DNA from: an uncultured Lachnospiraceae bacterium
GTDB lineage: Bacteria > Bacillota > Clostridia > Lachnospirales > Lachnospiraceae
DNA length: 64,000 bases
Direction of reading: 5' to 3'
NCBI GenBank assembly: GCA_947564735.1
Contig: CANOEC010000005.1
Coordinates: forward strand, 96,416 to 160,415
Shown here: piece after piece, positions 43,252 through 53,115 of the stretch
How the letters are laid out: every line of letters begins with the position of its first letter
Numbering within the stretch: the stretch's first letter is position 1
The notes under the pieces: model-generated
The model's database searches: none
Told to the model about the DNA's origin: nothing
Seen by the model: the letters and a program-made list of their open reading frames with translations, nothing else
Program-made: the position numbers and the translations under genes

Positions 43252-43992
43252 TTAAGATTCTAATTGATACATCAGCCACGACAACACCGCCAGACCTGCC
43301 GTCTCGGTTCTAAGGATACGTCTGCCCAGCGTAACCGGCTCTATCCCCGCTCCGATTGCCGCCTCAACTTCGCTCTCCTCAAACCCGCCTTCCGGTCCGA
43401 TAAAAACAGCAATACGCCCGCCCGGTCTGACAGACTCTATCACATTCTTCGTATGCTGCATATCTTCCGCCAGCTCATACGGAATCAATTTCGTTTCCAT
43501 ATCACGCGCATACGCAATCGCTTCCTGCATACTCATGACATCGTGCACTGTAGGAATCACTCCACGCTTGCTCTGCTTTGCCGCCGCTTCCGCAATGCCC
43601 TGCCATCTGCTTACCTTTGCCGCCGCCTTTTTCTCATCCAGCCTGACAACGCATCTCTTTGCCGCCACCGGAATCACCTCATATGCCCCCAGCTCAATCG
43701 CTTTCTGAATAACAAGCTCCATCTTGTCCGCCTTCGGCAGCCCTTGAAAAAGATAAATTCTGGAAGGCAGCTCCACCCCATCCTCCTTGATAAAACGGAG
43801 CGTGCAGATGACCTCTCCGTCCGTATACGCCTCTATGCCGCATCGGTATTCCCTGCCGTCGCTTCCGTTACTGACCGCAAGCTCTTCACCGATTTTCATG
43901 CGGAGCACATTCCTAATATGATTATAATCACTTCCCGTTATCACAATCCGCTTATCCTGTATCTGCGACGGTTCTACAAAAAAACGATACAT
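43252..43992 (-). CDS. rsmE: 16S rRNA m3U1498 methyltransferase RsmE
   Basis: SPOUT methyltransferase for U1498 of 16S rRNA. 246 residues: a PUA-like N-terminus (MYRFFVEPSQIQ...HIRNVLRMKIGEE), then the trefoil knot FIGPEGGFEESEVEAAI and TLGRRILRTETAGL. The ATG at 43992 has AAAAAGG upstream. The frame is open to 44094, but those codons are low-complexity and lack a site. prmA is encoded nearby on the same strand, an order seen in Bacillus (prmA-rsmE). Confidence 0.93.
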   Translation of the reverse strand: MYRFFVEPSQIQDKRIVITGSDYNHIRNVLRMKIGEELAVSNGSDGREYRCGIEAYTDGEVICTLRFIKEDGVELPSRIYLFQGLPKADKMELVIQKAIELGAYEVIPVAAKRCVVRLDEKKAAAKVSRWQGIAEAAAKQSKRGVIPTVHDVMSMQEAIAYARDMETKLIPYELAEDMQHTKNVIESVRPGGRIAVFIGPEGGFEESEVEAAIGAGIEPVTLGRRILRTETAGLAVLSWLMYQLES

Positions 43993-44100
43993 ATCTGCGC
44001 ACCTTTTTCTTTCTTTACAGTCTGTTGATTCTGCCCGTCTGCCGGACACTGTGCCGCCCGCTTCGCTCGCCTGCGCCTGCGCAGCTTTCTTCACCTGCCG

Positions 44101-44628
44101 TCACTGCGCCGCCTTCTTCGCCCGCCTGCGCCTGCAAATCGCACTGAAAATGTTCTCCGCCAGCAAAAAGAGCGCCATGCCAATTACCGCGCCCGCACTG
44201 TCTATCAGCACGTCGGTGATTCTTCCCGAACGCCCCGGCACAAACAGTTGATGAAACTCATCCGTACACGCATAAAATATCGTCATAGCTGCCGCAAAAC
44301 CACCCCTCCGCAGGCGCGTAATCTTCCATCTGCTCATCCACGCATAGAAAAGAACCGCCAGAATCGCAAACTCTGTCATATGCGCGCCTTTTCTGACCAC
44401 GCCCTCGATTGCCTGTGCAATCGCACGCACCTGTTCTTCATCCAGATGCAGATGAAAAAACAGCCCCGTCGTATTGACGATACGATAACTGAACCCCTCA
44501 CTGACTACACTGGATTCCTCTTTTGTCTGCGCGGAAAAAGAGAAAATAACGCACATCCACACAAGTGCGAGCACGCCGGCAAGATGACTCCATCTGCCCG
44601 CTTTGTTTCGACTTATTATCTCAACCAT
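44101..44628 (-). CDS. VanZ family membrane protein
   Basis: A 175-residue membrane protein with about four helices (near 14-30, 83-98, 105-122 and 145-163) and the VanZ-like pattern FILAVLFYAWMS ... IFYACTDEFHQLFVPGRSG with DVLIDSAGAVIG. Family members are linked to low-level teicoplanin resistance in one case; the general role is unknown. It ends in a run of Arg and Lys. It lies between prmA and rsmE. Confidence 0.82.
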   Translation of the reverse strand: MVEIISRNKAGRWSHLAGVLALVWMCVIFSFSAQTKEESSVVSEGFSYRIVNTTGLFFHLHLDEEQVRAIAQAIEGVVRKGAHMTEFAILAVLFYAWMSRWKITRLRRGGFAAAMTIFYACTDEFHQLFVPGRSGRITDVLIDSAGAVIGMALFLLAENIFSAICRRRRAKKAAQ

Positions 44629-44682
44629 ACTATCTTCTATCCCTTACCGAATCATTTCCGTTCTTATATCGGCACCTAACAG

Positions 44683-45672
44683 TCATGCATTCTTCCGCGC
44701 CGTCACAGACACCCACTCACCCTGATACGTCACTTCGAGGATTTCCAAGCCTGCCGCCTCCACGGCGTTTCGCACTTCCGATTCCTTCGTATCAATGATA
44801 CCGGACGTAATATAGACGCCGCCCGTCTTCAGCTGACCGACGATGACAGGTGTAAGCGGCACCAGCACATCAGCGAGTATGTTCGCCACCACGATATCAT
44901 AGCACTCATATCCTACACGATCCTGCACATCTTTGTCCGTAATGATATTGCCTATCATCATTTGAAAGGACTGCTCCCCGATATGATTCGCTTTCATGTT
45001 CTCCGCTACGGCATCCACCGCACAAGGATCCAGATCGGTTCCCACCGCATGTTTTGCCCCATACATCAGCGCAAGAATTGCCAGAATGCCACTTCCCGTT
45101 CCCACGTCAAGAAGTTCTGTCTGCGGCGTGAGATATTTCTTAATCTGCCGGATGCACAACTGGGTCGTCTCATGCATGCCGGTGCCGAAAGCGGTGCCGG
45201 GATCGATATGCAGTATTTTCTTATCCTTATCCTCTTCTTTTACCTCTTCCCACGAGGGAATCACCAATAAATCGTCTATGTAAAACTGGTGAAAATACTG
45301 CTTCCAATTGTTAATCCAGTCGATATCCTCCGTCTCCGTCACCGCAATGCTACCCTCGCCAATATCCATGAAAGGCCGCAGTTCATCGAGTTCCCGGCGT
45401 ATCTGCGCCACAACGGCGTCTTTATCCGTGCGCATACCGTTCACTTCAAGGCTGCCGTCCTCCTTTTCTTCCACAAAGAAACTGAGATAAGCGATACCGT
45501 CATCCTCCGGTCCGTCCGGTAAAATATCCACAAACATCTGCTCTTTCTCAAGGGCAGTGAGCGGAACCTTGTCTTCAATCTGCGCACCCTCCAGACCAAT
45601 GTCATAGAGGGTGCTGATTATCATATCTTCTGCATCTGTAATTGTCTGAATCTTAAATTTCATCCATTTCAT
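44683..45672 (-). CDS. prmA: Ribosomal protein L11 methyltransferase
   Basis: Trimethylates L11. 329 residues: an N-terminal recognition domain (ALEKEQMFVDILPD region), then the methyltransferase with motif I LLDVGTGSGILAILALMYGA and the IVANILADVLVPL motif of PrmA. AGAGGA lies before the ATG. It follows the DUF3048 gene by 105 bp, a purine-rich stretch on the coding strand with repeated GGAAGG. Confidence 0.93.
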   Translation of the reverse strand: MKWMKFKIQTITDAEDMIISTLYDIGLEGAQIEDKVPLTALEKEQMFVDILPDGPEDDGIAYLSFFVEEKEDGSLEVNGMRTDKDAVVAQIRRELDELRPFMDIGEGSIAVTETEDIDWINNWKQYFHQFYIDDLLVIPSWEEVKEEDKDKKILHIDPGTAFGTGMHETTQLCIRQIKKYLTPQTELLDVGTGSGILAILALMYGAKHAVGTDLDPCAVDAVAENMKANHIGEQSFQMMIGNIITDKDVQDRVGYECYDIVVANILADVLVPLTPVIVGQLKTGGVYITSGIIDTKESEVRNAVEAAGLEILEVTYQGEWVSVTARKNA

Positions 45673-45777
45673 TATTTCATTCCTCTGACGGCAGCTGATT
45701 CCCTTCCGGTATCATTCCGATGTCCTTCCGCTCTTCTGTCCGCCCTTCCTAAATCCTTCCAGCCACACCGCGCTTCT

Positions 45778-47016
45778 TTAATCCGAAGAAGATACGGATG
45801 GTATGTCCGGCTTAACCAGACTGTCATCATCCTCGCCGTACTGTACGCACTCGCCATATTCCTGCCAGATATTGCATATCCACGTTTTGCCTTGATTAAA
45901 GACAATCTCATTTCCTTCCCCGTCATAATACTTCGCAGGCGTAAAATCTCCGCCGTCACGCTTCCATTTGCCCTGAATCACCTTGCCGTTCGTGAATACA
46001 AGTGCATCTCCTTCACCGTGAACCCCGAAGGCGAGATAGTCATGAGCGTCCCGCACCTCACCGTGGCAATACTGGAACACTACGTTACTGACCTTTAACT
46101 GCTCGTTATTATATTCATCTATCTGTTTCCCGCCATCCTGATAACGATAGTACAGATGGTCATCCTCATGGTACTCAAAATACGGATTATATGCTCCATA
46201 TCCGCCGGAATTGTTCCCTGTCTTACCGCCCGGATAGATAATATATGCCTTATTGTTATCCGGATAATCTGCTGTCACATCATCCGCCGCAAACAAAAAC
46301 GGCGGCACATAATTCTCATCATAATTCCAATCATATCCAAGACGCTCCACCGCCTTAAACAGACCGTCTATCATAAGATATCCTGTAAACTCTTTGGCAT
46401 ACCCCGGTCTGCTGACCCTGCCAAACGCCTCGTCCGCCGGATTATGGATACCAACTACCGCCGCACTCACATTATAGTAATTCGGACGGTTAATCAGTTC
46501 TTCCACATACGGTACCGCCAAGCCCCAGTTGCAGTAAATTGCTTCATATCCCATTGCCACATACACGTAATAATCGCGGCTGCTTCGTACCGGTCCGATT
46601 CTCTCCAAATCATCAAAATCTTCAAACACCGCCATAAGCCTTGTAATACGCCCTTCAACGGGCGCCTCATAAATAATAGCTGCCTTGGACAGACCATACT
46701 GTGGCATCGCAGGTCTGTTGTTCGGAATCATGACCGCAATCGGTCTTCTGGTCGCTATTTCCTCGTTTGTCCACTCTCCTGTCAGATAACTTTGTATCTC
46801 GCCGTCCACGACTGTCCGCTCTTCGATTACAAGCTCGGAAACCGTCGGCTCCTCCGGCTGCTGCGCTGTTTCTTCCGGTTCTTCTTCCACCTCCGGAAGC
46901 ACCTCCAGTCGTTCCGGCAGTTCCGGTATCGTTTCTTCCTTTTTCCCGCATCCGGCAAGACCAAGCGCTGCACACAGAGACGTTACCAGTAATAACTTCA
47001 TTGTTTTATGCAACAT
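45778..47016 (-). CDS. DUF3048 lipoprotein (YerB-like)
   Basis: A 412-residue secreted lipoprotein. The lipobox LGLAGC ends the signal peptide near residue 23, followed by a Glu/Pro-rich linker. The DUF3048 domain then follows with ARPIAVMIPNN-like residues (RRPIAVMIPNNRPAMPQYGL), FEDFDDLERIGPVRSSRDYY and a C-terminal half with FQYCHGEVRDAHDYLAFG. The function of the family is unknown. The ATG at 47016 has AAGAGGT at the right distance; an upstream ATG at 47037 does not. Confidence 0.88.
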   Translation of the reverse strand: MLHKTMKLLLVTSLCAALGLAGCGKKEETIPELPERLEVLPEVEEEPEETAQQPEEPTVSELVIEERTVVDGEIQSYLTGEWTNEEIATRRPIAVMIPNNRPAMPQYGLSKAAIIYEAPVEGRITRLMAVFEDFDDLERIGPVRSSRDYYVYVAMGYEAIYCNWGLAVPYVEELINRPNYYNVSAAVVGIHNPADEAFGRVSRPGYAKEFTGYLMIDGLFKAVERLGYDWNYDENYVPPFLFAADDVTADYPDNNKAYIIYPGGKTGNNSGGYGAYNPYFEYHEDDHLYYRYQDGGKQIDEYNNEQLKVSNVVFQYCHGEVRDAHDYLAFGVHGEGDALVFTNGKVIQGKWKRDGGDFTPAKYYDGEGNEIVFNQGKTWICNIWQEYGECVQYGEDDDSLVKPDIPSVSSSD

Positions 47017-47096
47017 TCTTACCTCTTTTCCCCACATCGTGCTTTTCGGTTACTTTATTCAAATATCGCATCATGGAAAACCTAATTTCCAACTTT

Positions 47097-47125
47097 ATTA
47101 TACCCGAAAACAAGAATGCTGTATA
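47097..47125 (-). promoter_or_regulatory. Promoter of the DUF3048 gene
   Basis: TATACA (47120-47125), a 17-bp spacer and a consensus TATAAT (47097-47102). Confidence 0.6.
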
Positions 47126-47163
47126 CTCGAAATTCAAAAGCTGTCAGAATGTGCCGGAAAAAT

Positions 47164-47205
47164 GGAAAACAAAGGCACGCCTCTTTTCAGTCAAAGAAGT
47201 GTGCC
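47164..47205 (-). terminator. Terminator of the heat-shock operon
   Basis: GGCACAC / GCGTGCC with an imperfect inner stem CTTCTTT / AAAAGAG (47174-47205) is followed on the minus strand by TTTGTTTTCC, 27 bp after the dnaJ stop. Confidence 0.65.
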
Positions 47206-47231
47206 ATGTATCTTATATCCGCATTTTTCTT

Positions 47232-48401
47232 TTATTTTCTAAATTTCTTTTTGCCTTTGCCGCCAGACTCTTCCGCGTTGCCTCCAGAAACATTCTTCGA
47301 TGCATTGAGCGTATCGCCTGTATGCTCGTCGAACTTCTTCAAAAGCTCCTTCGCCTCATGCGACAATTTATCCGGCACCTGCACCACAAGCGTCACATAA
47401 TGGTCGCCTCTGATATTTTTGTTGCGCAGGGAAGGAACGCCTTTACCTTTCAGACGCACTTTCGTATCCGTCTGGGTTCCCGCCTTGACATCATAAATTA
47501 CCTTGCCATCCACCGTATCAATCACAATTTCACCGCCAAGCGCCGCCACGGCAAACGACATCGGAACCGTAGAATAAATGTTCTCATCCTGTCTCTGGAA
47601 AATAGGGTGTCTTCCCACAATTACTTCCACCAGCAAATCACCCCGTGGTCCGCCGTTTGTACCGGGTTCTCCCTTGTCACGAATCCGCACACACTGCCCA
47701 CTGTCGATTCCCGCCGGGATAGATACCTGTATTTTCTTCTTATTTGCTATATATCCTGTGCCTCTACAATCCGGACATTTATCTTTAATCACTTTGCCGG
47801 TTCCGTGACAATCCGGACACGTCTGCACATTTCTGACTGTTCCAAAGAAGGATTGCTGTGTAAAGACCACCTGACCCTTACCGCCGCACTTGCTGCACGT
47901 TTCCGGACTGGTGCCGGCTTTCGCGCCCGTCCCGTGGCATGCAGTACATTCATCTTTTAATGTCAGGTCAATCTCTTTTTCTACGCCAAATACAGCCTCC
48001 TCAAAGGTAATACGCACGCTGGTACGGATATTGGCGCCCTTCATCGGGCCGTTGCTTCTTCCGCCACGGCGGCTGCCGCCGAAAATATCTCCAAAAATGT
48101 CTCCGAAAATGTCGGTAAAATCAGCGCTGCTAAAATCAAAACCACCAAAACCGCCGGCGCCGCCCGCACCATCGAAAGCAGCATGACCATATTGGTCATA
48201 CTGCCGTCTCTTTTCGGGGTCACTTAAGATTGCATAAGCCTCGGAAGCCTCTTTAAATTTCTTCTCCGCCTCCGCATCACCGGGATTCATATCGGGATGG
48301 TACTTCTTAGCAAGAACTCTGTATGCTTTTTTGATAGCGGCGTCATCGGCATTCTTCTCTATACCAAGCACCTCATAATAATCTCGTTTCTGTTCTGCCA
48401 T
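47232..48401 (-). CDS. dnaJ: Chaperone protein DnaJ
   Basis: Hsp40 co-chaperone that stimulates DnaK ATPase. The J domain has the HPD motif ([11 protein letters not shown]). A Gly/Phe linker (about 75-115) follows. Four zinc motifs are [24 protein letters not shown] and CPDCRGTG, and a C-terminal substrate domain completes it. 389 residues, with a basic tail. It is the last gene of hrcA-grpE-dnaK-dnaJ. Confidence 0.97.
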   Translation of the reverse strand: MAEQKRDYYEVLGIEKNADDAAIKKAYRVLAKKYHPDMNPGDAEAEKKFKEASEAYAILSDPEKRRQYDQYGHAAFDGAGGAGGFGGFDFSSADFTDIFGDIFGDIFGGSRRGGRSNGPMKGANIRTSVRITFEEAVFGVEKEIDLTLKDECTACHGTGAKAGTSPETCSKCGGKGQVVFTQQSFFGTVRNVQTCPDCHGTGKVIKDKCPDCRGTGYIANKKKIQVSIPAGIDSGQCVRIRDKGEPGTNGGPRGDLLVEVIVGRHPIFQRQDENIYSTVPMSFAVAALGGEIVIDTVDGKVIYDVKAGTQTDTKVRLKGKGVPSLRNKNIRGDHYVTLVVQVPDKLSHEAKELLKKFDEHTGDTLNASKNVSGGNAEESGGKGKKKFRK

Positions 48402-48439
48402 ACTTATAATCCTCCAAGCCTATCCCTTCCTCTTAGTTC

Positions 48440-50311
48440 TTAGACTTCTCTGTAATCTCCATCTACTACGTCATCAGCCGCATCGGATTGTGCGCCCGCA
48501 TCTGCCGCGCCGCCCATGTTGCTCATATCAGGACCACCCTGCGCCTGCTGCATATTCTCATACATCTTCGTAAACAGTGCCTGTGCGGAATTGGTCAGCT
48601 TTTCTTTTGCCGCCTTTAATTCGTCAAGCTGGCTGTCTGACATCTCCTGATCTTTGGTTTTCTCCAAGATATCCTTAACTGCCTGTAAATCAGCCTCCAC
48701 GTTTGCTTTCTCGGAAGCGTCAATCTTATCGCCAACTTCCGTGAGTGCTTTCTCAGTCTGGAATACGAAGGAATCTGCTTCGTTTCTCGTATCAATCGCT
48801 TCTTTTCTCTTCTTATCCTGTGCCTCATACTCAGCAGCCTCTTTTACCGCTCTGTCGATTTCATCATCAGACATATTGGAACCTGCTGTAATCGTGATAT
48901 GCTGCTCTTTACCTGTTCCAAGGTCTTTCGCAGACACATTAACGATACCGTTGGCATCGATATCAAAGGTAACCTCAATCTGCGGAACACCGCGCATTGC
49001 CGGCGGGATACCATCCAGTCTGAACTGTCCAAGCGACTTATTGTCTTTCGCAAACTGTCTTTCACCCTGTACAACGTTGATATCTACTGCCGTCTGGTTG
49101 TCTGCCGCCGTAGAGAATACCTGACTCTTCTTGGTCGGGATGGTTGTATTTCTCTCAATCAGTCTGGTTGCAACGCCGCCCATTGTCTCGATAGATAAGG
49201 ACAACGGTGTAACATCCAGCAATAAGATTTCACCGGCGCCTGCATCACCTGCAAGCTTTCCGCCCTGAATGGATGCGCCAAGCGCTACGCACTCGTCGGG
49301 ATTCAGAGATTTGCTGGGTTCTTTGCCTGTCAACTGTTTTACTTTATCCTGCACTGCCGGAATACGTGTAGAACCGCCTACCAGCAATACCTGCCCAAGA
49401 TCGGCGTTCGTCAAGCCGGCATCCTTCATGGCATTCTGTACCGGAATCGCCGTTTTTTCTACCAAGTCATGTGTCAGCTCGTCAAATTTTGCTCTTGTAA
49501 GGTTCATGTCAAAATGCTTCGGTCCCTCTGCTGTCGCAGTAATGAACGGAAGATTAATATTGGTTGTCGTTGCGGAAGAAAGCTCCTTCTTCGCCTTCTC
49601 AGCCGCCTCTTTCAGTCTCTGGAGCGCCATCTTATCACCGGACAAGTCCACGCCTTCCTGTGCCTTGAACTCAGCTAACATCCAGTCGATAACCTTCTGG
49701 TCAAAATCATCACCGCCAAGATGCGTATCGCCGTTTGTGGAAAGCACTTCGATAACGCCGTCGCCAATCTCGATAATGGATACATCAAATGTACCGCCGC
49801 CAAGGTCATATACCATGATTTTCTGCTCTTTTTCATTGTCAAGACCATACGCAAGGGCTGCCGCCGTAGGCTCGTTGATGATACGTTTTACATCAAGACC
49901 GGCAATCTTACCTGCATCTTTTGTTGCCTGTCTTTGCGCATCATTAAAATATGCCGGAACTGTGATAACCGCCTCATTGACCTTCTCACCTAAATAGCTT
50001 TCCGCATCGCCTTTCAATTTCTGCAGAATCATAGCGGAAATCTGCTGGGGAGAATATTTCTTGTCGTCGATTGTACGGCCTCTGTCCGTACCCATATCTC
50101 TCTTGATGGATGCGATTGTCTTGTCAGCATTGGTGACTGCCTGACGCTTCGCAGGTTCTCCTACAAGTCTCTCACCTGTCTTGGTAAAAGCAACGACCGA
50201 CGGTGTTGTTCTTGCGCCTTCTGTATTGGCGATAACGGTAGGCTTACCGCCTTCCATAACTGCCACGCAGCTATTTGTTGTTCCTAAGTCAATTCCGATA
50301 ATTTTACTCAT
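48440..50311 (-). CDS. dnaK: Chaperone protein DnaK
   Basis: Hsp70. 623 residues: an N-terminal ATPase ([46 protein letters not shown]), then the substrate-binding domain ([16 protein letters not shown]) and a helical lid ending in a Gly/Asp-rich tail and DGDYREV. The ATPase lacks the 24-residue insert of Gram-negative DnaK, as usual in Firmicutes. AGGAGG precedes the ATG. Confidence 0.98.
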   Translation of the reverse strand: MSKIIGIDLGTTNSCVAVMEGGKPTVIANTEGARTTPSVVAFTKTGERLVGEPAKRQAVTNADKTIASIKRDMGTDRGRTIDDKKYSPQQISAMILQKLKGDAESYLGEKVNEAVITVPAYFNDAQRQATKDAGKIAGLDVKRIINEPTAAALAYGLDNEKEQKIMVYDLGGGTFDVSIIEIGDGVIEVLSTNGDTHLGGDDFDQKVIDWMLAEFKAQEGVDLSGDKMALQRLKEAAEKAKKELSSATTTNINLPFITATAEGPKHFDMNLTRAKFDELTHDLVEKTAIPVQNAMKDAGLTNADLGQVLLVGGSTRIPAVQDKVKQLTGKEPSKSLNPDECVALGASIQGGKLAGDAGAGEILLLDVTPLSLSIETMGGVATRLIERNTTIPTKKSQVFSTAADNQTAVDINVVQGERQFAKDNKSLGQFRLDGIPPAMRGVPQIEVTFDIDANGIVNVSAKDLGTGKEQHITITAGSNMSDDEIDRAVKEAAEYEAQDKKRKEAIDTRNEADSFVFQTEKALTEVGDKIDASEKANVEADLQAVKDILEKTKDQEMSDSQLDELKAAKEKLTNSAQALFTKMYENMQQAQGGPDMSNMGGAADAGAQSDAADDVVDGDYREV

Positions 50312-50387
50312 AATTTCTTCCTCCTATAAAAATATATATCATTAAATATTACATTTGTTACCTGTGTTGTTTCAGAAACTTTTCACT

Positions 50388-51047
50388 CTATTCTTTTACC
50401 ACCGCAACCATACTGTGCCTTACCACACTGTCGCGGTAGGTATAGCCCTTTTGCAGCTCCTGCGCAATGATTCCGGCGTCAAACTCTTCGCTCTCTACCT
50501 GCATCACCGCGTTGTGGAAATCCGGGTTAAACTCTTCACCCACTGCCGGAATCGGTTTCACTTCCATGTTCTCGAACTCCGTCATCAGCTGCTTGTATAT
50601 CATCTCCATGCCCTGTGCGAACGCGCCGCCCTTTTCATTCTCCGGCACGGCTGCCAGCCCTCTCTCGAAGTTGTCTACCACCGGCAGGATTTTCTCAATA
50701 ACGCTCTTGGCACCCGTCTCAAACATCGCCGTCTTCTCTTTGTCTGTCCGCTTACGGAAATTCTCAAACTCTGCCATCTGACGTTTTACCCTGTCTTCCA
50801 GCTCCTCTATCTTCTCTTTCAAAGCTTCCTGCTTTTTATCCGTTTTTTCTTTTCTTTTTTTCTCTTTCTTCTCTTCCTTTGTTTCTTCTTTCGTTTTCTC
50901 AGACGGTTCTGCTTCGTCCTTATCCTGCGCCATATCCTCAGTGTTTCCGCTCTCTGCAGTTGTCATCTCTTCCTCCGCCTGCGCGGTATTCTCCTGCATG
51001 TCTTCGCCCGGATTTTCTTGTTGTAACGTATCTTTTTCCTCTGCCAC
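50388..51047 (-). CDS. grpE: Nucleotide exchange factor GrpE
   Basis: Exchanges ADP on DnaK. A long acidic, Lys/Glu-rich N-terminus and coiled coil (about 1-100) precede the GrpE core (AEFENFRKRTDKEKTAMFE, ILPVVDNFERGL, QGMEMIYKQL and GYTYRDSVVRHSMVAV). A GTG at 51047 is preferred because AAAGGA lies 9 bp upstream; an ATG at 51056 touches that site. It is the second gene of the heat-shock operon. Confidence 0.95.
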   Translation of the reverse strand: MAEEKDTLQQENPGEDMQENTAQAEEEMTTAESGNTEDMAQDKDEAEPSEKTKEETKEEKKEKKRKEKTDKKQEALKEKIEELEDRVKRQMAEFENFRKRTDKEKTAMFETGAKSVIEKILPVVDNFERGLAAVPENEKGGAFAQGMEMIYKQLMTEFENMEVKPIPAVGEEFNPDFHNAVMQVESEEFDAGIIAQELQKGYTYRDSVVRHSMVAVVKE

Positions 51048-51129
51048 GCCTCTCATTCCTTTCTGTCATGATAAATCGCTGTCTGCCGGTCTTCCACATC
51101 CGCTGTGACAGCATCTGTCTGTTTCATGG

Positions 51130-52155
51130 TTATTTCTTATATAAATCATCTAACTGATTCTTCAACAATTTCAGATTCTTGACAACTTTTTCATAATCCA
51201 TTCTCTTAGGTCCGATAATTCCTATGGTTCCCTTCATCCCTTCATCCAGTTCATAAGTTGCCGTCACAATACTGCAATCCCGCATTCCCTGTACCGGCGT
51301 CTCATTGCCGATATAAACCTGTATGCCGGTATTGTTCTCGTCCGCCAGATTATCCTGCACAAGCTCACTCAGCAACTGCTTCTCCTCAAAGGTCGTTATC
51401 AGCTCGCTTGCCCGCTCGTGATCCGCCAGCTCCGGATACTTGAAAAAATTCTTCGTACCGCTCGTATATATCTCAAGATCCTCGTCCGCCCTGATTGCCT
51501 CTGCAACCGCGTCAATCACATCCGCCACTATCACGCTGTGGATACCCGCCTGCTGCTTCATCGCCGAAATCAATCCTAAATTAATCTCCTCCAATGACAA
51601 TCCATTTAAATGCGTGTTCAGCAGAATGTTTAACTTCAAAAGCGTCTCGTCACTGAGTTCCTCCTCTACCGTCAGCATCGTGTTCTTGATAACATTCCCT
51701 TCCACAACGATGACTGCAAGTATCTGGTTCGCATCCACGCGGGATAACTGGATAAATTTCAATTTATTGTGGTGATACTGCGGCGCGGAAACCATTGCTG
51801 CATACTCTGTATTTGCCGCAAGCATTTTCGCCGCCTGTTTTAAGAGATGATCCATTTTACCTTCCTTCTCCAGAAGGTTTTCTTTCATCTCCTCTACTTC
51901 CCGTTCCTTCTCCTCCATCATCTTGTCAACATACAGACGATAGCCCTTGTCGGACGGAATGCGTCCTGCGGAAGTGTGCGGTTGTAAGATGTAACCAAGT
52001 TCTTCCAAATCCGCCATTTCATTGCGGATGGTCGCTGAACTTAAGTTCAAATCCGTATACTTGGAAATGGTCCTGCTTCCTACCGGTTCTCCTGTCTCCA
52101 GATAGTTGCGAATGATGGCTTGCAATATTTTATATTTTCTTTCATCTAACTGCAT
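51130..52155 (-). CDS. hrcA: Heat-inducible repressor HrcA
   Basis: Binds the CIRCE element to repress the heat-shock operon, with GroEL-dependent activity in known cases. 341 residues: an N-terminal winged helix (QLDERKYKILQAIIRNYLET ... GSRTISKY...SSATIRNEMA), a GAF-like middle and a C-terminal dimer region (YKKL-type end). The ATG at 52155 has GGGAGA upstream; the ORF start at 52182 lies inside CIRCE. It is the first gene of the operon and autoregulated. Confidence 0.96.
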   Translation of the reverse strand: MQLDERKYKILQAIIRNYLETGEPVGSRTISKYTDLNLSSATIRNEMADLEELGYILQPHTSAGRIPSDKGYRLYVDKMMEEKEREVEEMKENLLEKEGKMDHLLKQAAKMLAANTEYAAMVSAPQYHHNKLKFIQLSRVDANQILAVIVVEGNVIKNTMLTVEEELSDETLLKLNILLNTHLNGLSLEEINLGLISAMKQQAGIHSVIVADVIDAVAEAIRADEDLEIYTSGTKNFFKYPELADHERASELITTFEEKQLLSELVQDNLADENNTGIQVYIGNETPVQGMRDCSIVTATYELDEGMKGTIGIIGPKRMDYEKVVKNLKLLKNQLDDLYKK

Positions 52156-52171
52156 ACCATTTCTCCCATTA

Positions 52172-52198
52172 TTAGCACTCAACTAAATAGAGTGCTAA
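52172..52198. promoter_or_regulatory. CIRCE operator
   Basis: TTAGCACTC-N9-GAGTGCTAA, a perfect match to the HrcA site, lies 17 bp upstream of the hrcA start and downstream of the -10. Confidence 0.98.
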
Positions 52199-52212
52199 CA
52201 TCTTCTAGTAGT

Positions 52213-52241
52213 AAGTTATCACTTAAGATTTTCATTGTCAA
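52213..52241 (-). promoter_or_regulatory. Promoter of the hrcA operon
   Basis: TTGACA (52236-52241), a 17-bp spacer and TAACTT (52213-52218), with CIRCE overlapping the start of the transcript. Confidence 0.8.
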
Positions 52242-52275
52242 CATTTCCCTGCAAAAAAATTATAAAAAAAATATT

Positions 52276-52307
52276 AAAAAGCCGATTTGAGGATGACTCA
52301 AATCGAC
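52276..52307 (-). terminator. Terminator after the DUF6465-type gene
   Basis: GTCGATTTGAG / CTCAAATCGGC with a 5-nt loop (52281-52307) is followed on the minus strand by TTTTTAATATTTTTTT. Confidence 0.88.
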
Positions 52308-52385
52308 TTTTCTATTGTTATTATCATAACCAATATGTAATGCAAATATTACTGCATCACGTTCCGGCGGTATCCGGCTTCTGTC

Positions 52386-52832
52386 TTAAATACCGAAGCT
52401 GCCTGTTACATCGCCGTTAATCACATAGTACACTACGTTCTCTTCCGGTTTCACATATAACTCAACACTCTTGAAATCGCCAGCCTTCTGATTCAGGTCA
52501 AATTTCCATACATCCTTCGCCATCTTCACAAGCTCCTCTGTGGTGTGATCCTTGCCTGCGAACTGCAAATGTACCGTCTCCTTAACTGCTTCTTTCTTAG
52601 CTGCAGGCTCTTTCTTAACCGTTTCTTTCTTCGCTGTTGTCTTCTTGGCTGCCGCCTCTTTCTTAGCCGGCGCTTTCTTTGCCGTTGTCTTCTTGACGGT
52701 CTTCTTAGATTCTGCTTCTGCTACAGGTGCTACCGATGCTGTCTTTGCTTCTTCTGTCTTTGTATCTGCGGCTTTAGCTGCTACTGCCTTGGCTGTCGGT
52801 TTCGCAATTGTTGTTTTCTTTGTTTCTGCCAT
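52386..52832 (-). CDS. Lys/Ala-rich protein with DUF6465-type C-terminus
   Basis: 148 residues in two parts. Residues about 1-88 are a low-complexity histone H1-like tail with many KKT, AAK and KKE units. Residues about 89-148 are a compact domain (VHLQFAGKDHTTEELVKMAK, VELYVKPEENVVYYVINGDV) matching the DUF6465 family. The basic tail suggests DNA or RNA binding. The ATG at 52832 has AAGGAG upstream; codons to 52874 are untranslated leader. It is a separate unit with a promoter at 52987 and a terminator at 52276. Confidence 0.78.
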   Translation of the reverse strand: MAETKKTTIAKPTAKAVAAKAADTKTEEAKTASVAPVAEAESKKTVKKTTAKKAPAKKEAAAKKTTAKKETVKKEPAAKKEAVKETVHLQFAGKDHTTEELVKMAKDVWKFDLNQKAGDFKSVELYVKPEENVVYYVINGDVTGSFGI

Positions 52833-52986
52833 GAGTCTTCTCCTTCCACATATCCGTTTTGCCGGAATTAACATGTAATAATTTGATACTTTTTCATAAT
52901 CCCAATTGTGCTGACCCGTTCCTCTCTGGACGAACTGAACAGAATAACGTCAGTACACTAGCCCCATAGTTTCAGACTATATGGGT

Positions 52987-53015
52987 ATATTAACGCAATA
53001 CCGATGTACTGTCAA
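52987..53015 (-). promoter_or_regulatory. Promoter of the DUF6465-type gene
   Basis: A consensus TTGACA (53010-53015), a 17-bp spacer and TAATAT (52987-52992). It leaves a leader of about 150 nt. The gene-free stretch 52833-53270 also holds a CCCATA / TATGGG inverted repeat (52964-52986) and the tandem repeat at 53116; nothing else was recognised. Confidence 0.65.
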
Positions 53016-53115
53016 TCAACAATCTGTAACAAATAGTTGCTTATTCCTTTCGTATTTTATACGAAATGACATAAAAAACGCCATAATAACGCCTATTTCA
53101 CGCCGTCTTCAGATT

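Noticed and set aside
43993..44094. 34-residue N-terminal extension of RsmE
   Set aside because: Low-complexity Ala/Gln/Arg codons, no ribosome site; the conserved start MYRFFVEP is at 43992.
45690..45770. Repeated GGAAGG purine stretch before prmA
   Set aside because: Several copies occur, but with irregular spacing and no known function; likely chance in a purine-rich leader.
45672..45959. 95-codon minus-strand frame between prmA and the DUF3048 gene
   Set aside because: It overlaps the end of the DUF3048 gene in another frame, has no ribosome site and no protein-like pattern; it is a shadow.
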